DNA of 64,000 bases from Uranotaenia lowii. Taxonomy: Eukaryota > Arthropoda > Insecta > Diptera > Culicidae. The number at the start of each line of letters is the position of its first letter. Positions within the stretch are counted from its first letter, which is position 1. The notes under the pieces were generated by a model that saw only the letters and a program-made list of their open reading frames with translations, searched no databases and was not told where the DNA came from. Positions 57,333 through 64,000 of the stretch are shown in pieces. A program made the translations under genes and the position numbers. The stretch is taken from NCBI RefSeq assembly GCF_029784155.1, contig NC_073691.1, positions 89,039,361-89,103,360 on the forward strand. The letters are read 5' to 3'.

Positions 57333-58032
57333 GCATCCACCATCAAGCTATGTACGCACCAAATTGTAGACTAAGAGCTGAAATGTCAGATAAACATGCA
57401 TCTCGATTGATTTGGATCACCCAAACTTATTATCGGTATCCAGTAATCGCAGATAGCAGAAATACTTAATCCTCACAACCGATGTTTTTAACAGACCACT
57501 CAAAACATCACTTAAACCTCACTCACGCGAAACTCCAAAGTCGTTAATGCGACAAAAACGCACTCAGCGAAGTTATTAAAACGTTAACGCGAAAAATTAT
57601 TAATGCTGCCACCCCAAACCGAAAGAATCAAAGAGACTTTAATGCTTTATCAAAATATTTAAAAAACATTGTGCCTTATATTAAAAATATTTTTGTGAAA
57701 TACTGTAAGCCGTTAGTATGAAAACGAGATGATTGATAAACCGTAAGATAGCTGTAGGATAATTCTATTCATACTGCGCAGAATGAACTTGTAATTAATC
57801 TTGCAACTTTTGTCACTTTCATTGAGTGAAAGCAAGCATTTTTCTGATGCACTTATGAAGTATTGCTTGACCACACTAGATGACTCTATTTGAAATCGCC
57901 AGGCGAATTTTCTGTCAAATACGAGCAATAAGGATAGACTATAAAAATCGTCGAGCAAGCACTAGCTTTAGCGAAATTTTCGTGAATACTTTAAAATTCA
58001 CGAAAATTTCTTTTGGAAATAAACGAAGGTTG
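57333..58032 (+). other. Gypsy region between pol and the 3' LTR
   Basis: 700 bp without an env-like or other credible frame. A purine-rich string (ggaaataaacgaagg) at about 58015-58029 lies next to the LTR and is the likely polypurine tract. Confidence 0.65.
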
Positions 58033-59911
58033 TATTACAGTATAATATTGTTTGTGAACGTAAATTGTTAAAATATATGCTGTCAGTTTGAGGTGATAAA
58101 AATGAACAGTAAACCAGAGTTCTCACTGTACATCAAAAACAAGATGCCCCCGCAACAAACAACCCATCTGTCATGTAACTACTTAATCCACTGATCAAAA
58201 ATCAGGAAATTTGACACCGCTTGACTTCCGCTTGACAAACTGGTGCTTATTCTTCTAAGAGGCTTGTAAGGAGCGTGAACAAAGTTACCAACAGTGTGCT
58301 AAAAAGTGAAATGTGGGACAAGCTAGCCCTGTAAAGGTAAAGAAAAGTAACCGCTAATGTATGGTGACTAAAATGATTCAATTCTAGCCTATAGAAGCCC
58401 AGAAGAAAGCCACAAAACAACCGGGTCGCGCATGCCAAGCCAACAAGCCTAAAGGTACTGCTTAACATTAAAAGTAAACCAGATTTTGTAATGCAACAAA
58501 CTATTATAGGAATTAACCAAAAGCGGGTGATTATAATCGAACGGGGAGCGGCACACAGCAGCGATATCATTCCCAAATCACTCCGTTAATTCGGTAATTG
58601 GAATGTAAGTACACAACAACCACACGTGCTATAGCTCTTCCCATTATTACCCACCTAACAGCTCATTCGCAAAACGGTATCAAGCAGGCAGCCCTGACGA
58701 TTCTCGACAGCTTAGATTCCAATCAGGTAAAAGATTCACGAATTATAATGTCTCGAAACTAAGCTCATTGCACATCCCTAGAATCCCGAAGACGAGAGCC
58801 GAACATCCACCGTGAAATTCCCTAGTGAACGCATATCCAGACAAAGAGGGCTCTCATCGAGGTACATTCATAGAGCCGAATGAAGTAACTGCCCTTTTGC
58901 TAAAATCGTTCAATGAAATTACAGAGCCCTTTAAATGCTGCTTCAAGGCCTTGTGCACCGAACACCTCGCAAGTACGGTGGAAGTCACTAATCGATGGCC
59001 AATCGTGACTAGGCACATGAAGAAGCCAGTCGTCCCTGTGGTAGTGGAAAGCCGAGCCAGTTCGAATACCGATCGAAAGCTCCAGTCGCCTCACTGAGTA
59101 TTGGTGACCGATTTCTCATCTCAACCAGTACGAGCGCTTTCCTTACTGTGTGCGGTGGTTCGGATATTCGTCGTCAAAAGGAAGCGAATCAAGCGCGTTG
59201 GTCGTGCTTAGCTGGCACCGGTGCGATTGTGAAAGTTACGGGAACGAAGTTCGGTTGGTGCCAGGTGAATCTGAGCCGGAGTGCTGCCGCTGCAATAGCT
59301 TGTGGGGGAAGGTTTGCTGAAAGGGCTACGGCCATATGGATCTCAGCATAGTGTGGTGAATTACGAGAAGGCCTGCGGGCAATGGTGTGTGTAAGAGCCT
59401 GGGTTATGTGCTATTGGTAACACCGTTAAGCTGCATGCAAGAGTGTTGGTGTAAACAAGGAATAAGTGAGACGTGAGCAAACATCTAATTGGGGATTCCC
59501 CGATGCACTTGATGCATCGGTTTGTTTACATCGAGAAGGAAGGAATCTCATTGAGAATAGGGTGGCTACGTGGAATTGGAAATTAAAATACCGAAAGAGA
59601 AATTAATCAGCAGCAGTGCATGGGAGTGCGTTGCATGTGCATGGATGCAGAAGAAACACCCGGGGCCCCGTGATCACCGCTGAGGAGGACGTTTCGGAGA
59701 ATTAGCAAGTAAGCTGAATTTTGTGTAATTTATGTATGTAGTTAGAATATAAGCACAATGTCATATCATCCACTCAATATTTCGAATAGTCTCAGATAAA
59801 GCATTTAAGAAGAATCATATTACATTATCCAGGCATCGCGATTCTCGTACCTTGGTACCAAAACCTATCGTGTACATCAATAAATCTTACGCAATATATG
59901 AGCTTGTAACA
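58033..59911 (+). repeat. Gypsy 3' LTR (1,879 bp)
   Basis: Same length as 49976-51854, and no difference was noticed on reading the two in parallel; the open frames inside them are identical. It is followed by actc, the target duplication. Confidence 0.92.
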
Positions 59912-59915
59912 ACTC

Positions 59916-60267
59916 ATGAATTGGAGAACGAACTAGAAAAGAGTGAGTAGCCGTGATCAGAGAAACGATGAAAATTAGGGTAACTTATCAGTTAAGGAGA
60001 AGCTGGAAAGGTGTATCGAGATAACTATAGCTGTAATTTCTCAAAACCCAACGACTCTGGGATCTATGAAGATTATTAGAAACGAGTTTTCATATTACGA
60101 GTCCTAGGGAATTAAAGGATAATATCTACCTGTCTTTTCTGTTCAATGCTCTTGCAACAGTTCGTCAAACTTCAGTTGAGCCGGAAAGAGTTTTTTCCTC
60201 AGATGGAAATATCGCAAATACAAAAAAGGTTGTAAAATTCGATGCGGTATGGACGACAAAACGCTGA
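59916..60267 (+). pseudogene. hAT transposase remnant, C-terminal dimerisation end
   Basis: After the gypsy target duplication, a degraded stretch leads to a frame (about 60110-60267) with Ala-Thr-Val-Arg-x-Thr-Ser-Val-Glu-Pro-Glu-Arg-Val-Phe-Ser-Ser, the hAT C-terminal dimerisation motif, ending in TGA. It continues the relic at 49480-49975. Stops between 59945 and 60110 show it was already decaying, though some could be later mutations. Confidence 0.72.
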
Positions 60268-62588
60268 GCTTAAAACAAAAATCAATTGTTTTTTCAATAA
60301 TACTACTTTGTTTTTTAGTTCCTAATTTAACAGAAAAAAATACAAGTTTTAACGGTCTTATCGGCTTTTGAATTTATAAATACCGAAATTTCGAAAAATC
60401 GGTGAATCCGACCACTCTACTTGAAACCTATGCTCTTAGGCTCCTAAGTTTTCTATTAAAACTCCTAAACACTTCTCGAGAGGCCAACATAAACAGACAA
60501 AGGTATGCTATTCCGTTGACATTGTTTTTTTCTTGATAGTTTTCACAAAAGTTCATTTTTAAAATAAAGCTGGCTTTTGATAAAAATCCTAATCTAGTCG
60601 GCATTTATACTGCTGCACTAGCTCAGTCGAAATCCGCAACCCACACCCCTGAGCATCATTTCAATTTCCTGTATTTTGGGTGAACTATGGCCAGTCGTCT
60701 AGTTTCCGTCACCGCACTTCGTCGTGGCCTTCGTAATCCGCGCTTCGCCCCAATTGTTCAATAGATGCCAATATGTATGTGTGTATGTAGAGGAAACTAC
60801 CCGGCTCGTTTTCCATGACAGGCTGTCACAAAGTCCCATCGCAAACTATTCTGTTTCTTTATCGATTTCAACTAGTCGAACGTGATTGGCATGCTTTATT
60901 ACCGCTTTTCCGATCCGAAAAATTTACCCTCGATTCCGGACTTTTCCGGTGATATTCGACACTTTTGAAGTTGCTTCTGTGCACTCTTAGCCGACACGTT
61001 TGTTAACGCACCATTTTCATCATACCCCAGGGATGGGAGCTTGATTCCAGAGGTTTTTTTCCTTCCGCATCTATGGATGACTTTGTCAGTGATTGCGCCT
61101 AGATTCAGTTACGTTCGTACATTTCTTTATTTGGCTAAAGATTTTTCCGAACAGTTCACGGGAATAGAAAGCTGGTTTATTTCATTCCGGTATCATTACA
61201 ATAAATTTATGACGATATCATATTCAATTTTACAGCTCCAAAGATCGTCGAGGTCATAACTTTTGACTTTAGTACGCGCGTTCTCCTTCTCTTACTTCGA
61301 CTCCGAAAATTGTCCATGGTGGTCATAAAATTTAGGATACTTTATATGCATAACACTTGCCTCGGCTCAACAGAAAGCGAAAGAAAATTTGTGTGAAAAT
61401 GTGAGGAGAAGGTTTTCTTTTGTTCCTTTTTTTTATTTTGGGGCAAAGAAGAGCAAAAAAAAGTCTCACTTGGACCCGAAAGATATGTGCCATGAATTTG
61501 CGATGCCAAAACTCCTCTGCGATGGCCGTGAGAAATGTGTTCCGAAAACATGACATTGTAGATCTTGCAGAGGAATATAAGAAATCATTGTTATTGAACT
61601 TGTGGGTGGAACTACGCTGCCATTGCTGGTTTATGATAGCCTCTGATGGAAAGCATACACTGAGGATGATTATACGTGCTTATGAATAAAAATGCGTATT
61701 TTAGTATTCTTTCCATGCTGCGAGGGAACTGTTTCAGACAAACACTGCTGCTGGTGTTGAGGATGCTGCGTGAGAAAAGTAGTTTTCATTGAACATGTAT
61801 GAGAAGTTTACTTACATTAATCGTTAGTGTCATACGAAAACTTTTGTAGAAGGTATCGAATCTTTCAATAATCATGAAATGATTTGAAAAAAAATTAAAC
61901 TTTTTTTTTAAAGAAAAGTTTGTACTATGTTAAGCAGAGGAGAGGAAGCCATAATTGGCAACAGACGCGTTTTATTTTCCCTCTGTCGGGATTTTTTTTT
62001 AAATTTTAGTGGTTAAATTGATTAAATTTAAACAAAATAGAAATAACGTACTTCCAAATTTGCCAATCGTTAAAAGTGAACGTCAGGAAAGTTGGCGAAG
62101 TAAAGACTTTGAGCATCGTATTCCTTAGGCGCAGTTTAGAGCGGGAATCCATCAAGAGCTGACTGGAAAGTTCAATCGATCATCGAATATCAGGCAAAGA
62201 TTATTTAGCGAGTTCCTTAATAAAATTTAAAAGAATGAATGTTTTCTGGAAAGAAAGTACTTTGAAATTCCGGAGTTACTTTCAACTGTATTATTATTCC
62301 CATATTGACGAATTTCGCCTGAATCTGTCATTATCTAAATGAAATGGTCAATCGAACTGGTTTCGTTTGTCTATTTCTAAACACTTCTCTTGGTTTATTA
62401 TTTAAAAAGGTGAAATCTGTACTAATCTTAACCATATTCTTAAAATCTGTCTTCTATGCGGACAGATTCTGTACCAAAAACAATGAAAAAATCTGTACTT
62501 TTCAAGATAAATCTGTACATGTGGCTACCACGCCCACTGCTGTTTGCTGTTTTGGTTTTTTTTTGCAAACATGACTGTCAAAGGTGGC
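60268..62588. other. Unassigned sequence, partly less AT-rich
   Basis: No recognised gene. The segment 60640-61050 has mixed composition and may be unique DNA; it includes a 25-codon ATG frame at 60687-60764 rich in Arg and Leu, too short to call. The 89-codon plus frame at 61420-61689 is Lys/Arg-rich and unrecognised. A possible TATA-less promoter or exon cannot be judged by eye. Confidence 0.4.
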
Positions 62589-62596
62589 GTTCGAAG

Positions 62597-63167
62597 CAGA
62601 GGTGCCTGGTGGTTTCGTAAAAAAATTAGGACACCGCGAAAAAAAAACAGATTTTTTCAGGACACCAGTAGTTTGGTGGAAATGAAATGCAGCTATTATA
62701 AGATTGCATAAATGAAGGCGAAATAACAGTGTTGAATACGCCTTAATTTATGCAACAGAAGAGATAAGAAGTAAGCTGTTCAAATATTATCTGAACCGAA
62801 GATTACCATCGGTTGAAGAGGTTAAACTGTTTTATAACGAATTCAATTATTTTTTTTTTTTCGAAAATCAGGACAATTCGAGAGTTTTTGAAAAATCAGG
62901 ACGGCTTCTTCCGGGCTCGTGATATAGCTCAGTTGGCAAGTCTGTTGTCTCCTGAGCCGATGTCCGCGAGTTCAAGCCCAAGAGTAAACATCGAACACAG
63001 TTGTACCGGATAAGTTTTTCAATAACGATCCGCCAACTGCAACGCTGATAAAGTTGCGAATGCCATAAAGATGGTAAAACGACTATAATCGAAACAAAAA
63101 AAAAAAAAGGACGGCTTCTCGAAAATCAGGTAAATCCTGAAAATTAAGGACACCTCTGGCACGATTG
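62597..63167. mobile_element. Short hAT-like MITE interrupted by a SINE
   Basis: A perfect 8-bp duplication, gttcgaag, flanks it (62589-62596 and 63168-63175). The left end is CAGAGGTGCCTGG and the right end is the inverse of CAATCGTGCCAGAGG, so the TIRs are imperfect (shared core GTGCC). The string 'aaaatcagga' recurs inside in several copies. Without the SINE and its duplication it is about 360 bp. Confidence 0.65.
62910..63108 (+). mobile_element. tRNA-derived SINE with 11-bp target duplication
   Basis: The A box is at tatagctcagttggca (about 62922-62938) and the B box at gagttcaagccc (about 62969-62980). A ~100-bp unique body ends in an A run at 63096-63108. The duplication ggacggcttct flanks it exactly (62899-62909 and 63109-63119), showing target-primed insertion. 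The tRNA-like head does not fold to a full acceptor stem. Confidence 0.88.
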
Positions 63168-63175
63168 GTTCGAAG

Positions 63176-64000
63176 AGCAGCGTCTTTTCTCGTGATCGTA
63201 TAAAACTGTGTCAGCTCTCTGATTTCTCCTCAACACAATGCGCAATAGATTTGTCCGGAGAAGGGAGTTCTCTTCATCAGCGGATGTGAATGCTTTCGCT
63301 CAATCTTATATGTTCAGAATCTCATTCTTGAATCTAGCAATATTTCTATCACATACGACTGAAATAGAAACAGTGCTGTAAAAAAATACAACGCCCAAAT
63401 ATCTTGAAAACATTTTTACATGGTAAAATTTTTAAAATGTCAAAATTTCTACCACTTTTTCTCAACACCATTGAACTTGCTCTAAGTGTTATTAATCTAT
63501 GACAGATATTACGCACACGTTTAGATACCTGCCGAGTTGGCACGTGATTGGTTGTTCTAAAATTTTTATATAAATTAAACAAATTGCAGTTCATAAAGCA
63601 ATCTTACTATTTCCAGAAACCCGATCTTGACTTTTACCTGAGCTTACCTCACCTTCACTCAGCTCTTATCTTACTACAGGTCTGACTGAAATTTCGTTAA
63701 TTAACCAAAACCCAAAAAAAAGAAAAAAAGAAAAAAAAAACAGAATACACCCGAACAAAGCGGGACATTTTTAAATTAATTTGAATCATCATGGATAAAG
63801 TACAATGAAAAAGGGACTATCGTGTATTATGCCCAAGCCATCATAATTGTACGGATGTATGGTAGCTGCCATGTGTGTACGGTAGTTCTGATAAAAAAAG
63901 GTAACAATTCACAGAGAGAATCTAAAATCTTATAGCTAATCAATGACAATTCATGTTGATTTATTTGTTTTAACATTTTTATTGAACGAAGGAAGACAAT
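63176..64000. other. Noncoding DNA to the window end
   Basis: No supported gene. An ATG frame of 47 codons (63239-63382) begins about 40 bp after a 'gtataaaac' string, but the TATA-to-start spacing and lack of homology argue against calling it. An A/G-rich tract lies at about 63712-63742. Confidence 0.4.

Larger units (their letters stand above)
49976..59911 (+). mobile_element. Complete Ty3/gypsy LTR retrotransposon (9.9 kb)
   Basis: Two 1,879-bp LTRs flank a primer-binding site, gag and pol. The target duplication is actc (49972-49975 and 59912-59915; aactc if the last LTR base is counted as flank). There is no env-like frame between pol and the 3' LTR. Gene order protease, RT, RNase H, integrase is that of Ty3/gypsy. 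Identical LTRs imply recent insertion. It sits inside a hAT transposase relic. Confidence 0.95.

Noticed and set aside
49976..59911. Endogenous retrovirus with an envelope gene
   Set aside because: The 700 bp between pol and the 3' LTR has no env-like frame; it is an ordinary gag-pol Ty3/gypsy element.
62918..62990. Functional tRNA gene
   Set aside because: A and B boxes are present, but the acceptor stem does not close; the copy has an A tail and an 11-bp target duplication, so it is a SINE.

Overview
The window is AT-rich, intron-bearing, repeat-dense eukaryotic DNA. The repeat types are BEL/Pao and Ty3/gypsy LTR retrotransposons, non-LTR fragments, tRNA-derived SINEs, hAT elements with 8-bp target duplications, TA- and TTA-flanked MITEs, and Tnp2-, DUF4806- and DUF7869-like remnants. 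This mixture suggests an insect, most likely a mosquito-like dipteran, but the species cannot be fixed from sequence alone. I see no convincing intact host gene, no rRNA or functional tRNA gene, and no CRISPR array or bacterial-style operon.

Layout. 1-6.9 kb: noncoding DNA with a dead non-LTR reverse transcriptase interrupted by a SINE (3.0-4.1 kb), a DUF7869-like fragment (4.2-4.5 kb) and a GC-rich patch (4.8-5.4 kb). 7.0-12.1 kb: a 5.1-kb hAT-like element (8-bp TSD) whose interior is two inverted arrays of a 123-bp satellite. 12.86-20.6 kb: the 5' part of a BEL/Pao element on the minus strand, with a 1.3-kb TA-flanked element inserted in its gag-pol frame. 20.6-24.0 kb: half of a hAT element, with another hAT nested in it. 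24-41.5 kb: mostly unassigned AT-rich DNA with dispersed MITEs, two related TA-flanked elements, two tRNA-like repeats and a 714-bp TIR element holding a possible spliced mini-gene. 41.5-44.4 kb: the missing 3' part of the same BEL element and the other half of the same hAT element, now on the plus strand. 44.4-47.2 kb: decayed Tnp2-like and DUF4806-like genes. 49.5-60.3 kb: a decayed hAT transposase split by a complete 9.9-kb Ty3/gypsy element with 1,879-bp LTRs. 62.6-63.2 kb: a hAT MITE with a SINE in it.

The main result is a rearrangement. The BEL element and the hAT element that hosts it are each cut in two, and the halves lie in opposite orientation about 28.6 kb apart. Both target-site duplications (5 bp for BEL, 8 bp for hAT) still match across the gap, the BEL LTRs read as identical, and the pol reading resumes at the far junction. 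The simplest explanation is a young ~28.6-kb inversion with one breakpoint inside BEL pol and an 8-nt pol sequence present at both junctions. An assembly inversion is the main alternative.

Relative order of events: the hAT (TSD gctctgtg) inserted first, then BEL (TSD ggctc) into it, then the TA-flanked element into BEL pol and, separately, the inversion. The gypsy copy also looks young: identical LTRs, open gag and pol, and a canonical -1 slippery heptamer. Its integrase, however, lacks the segment that normally holds the second catalytic Asp.
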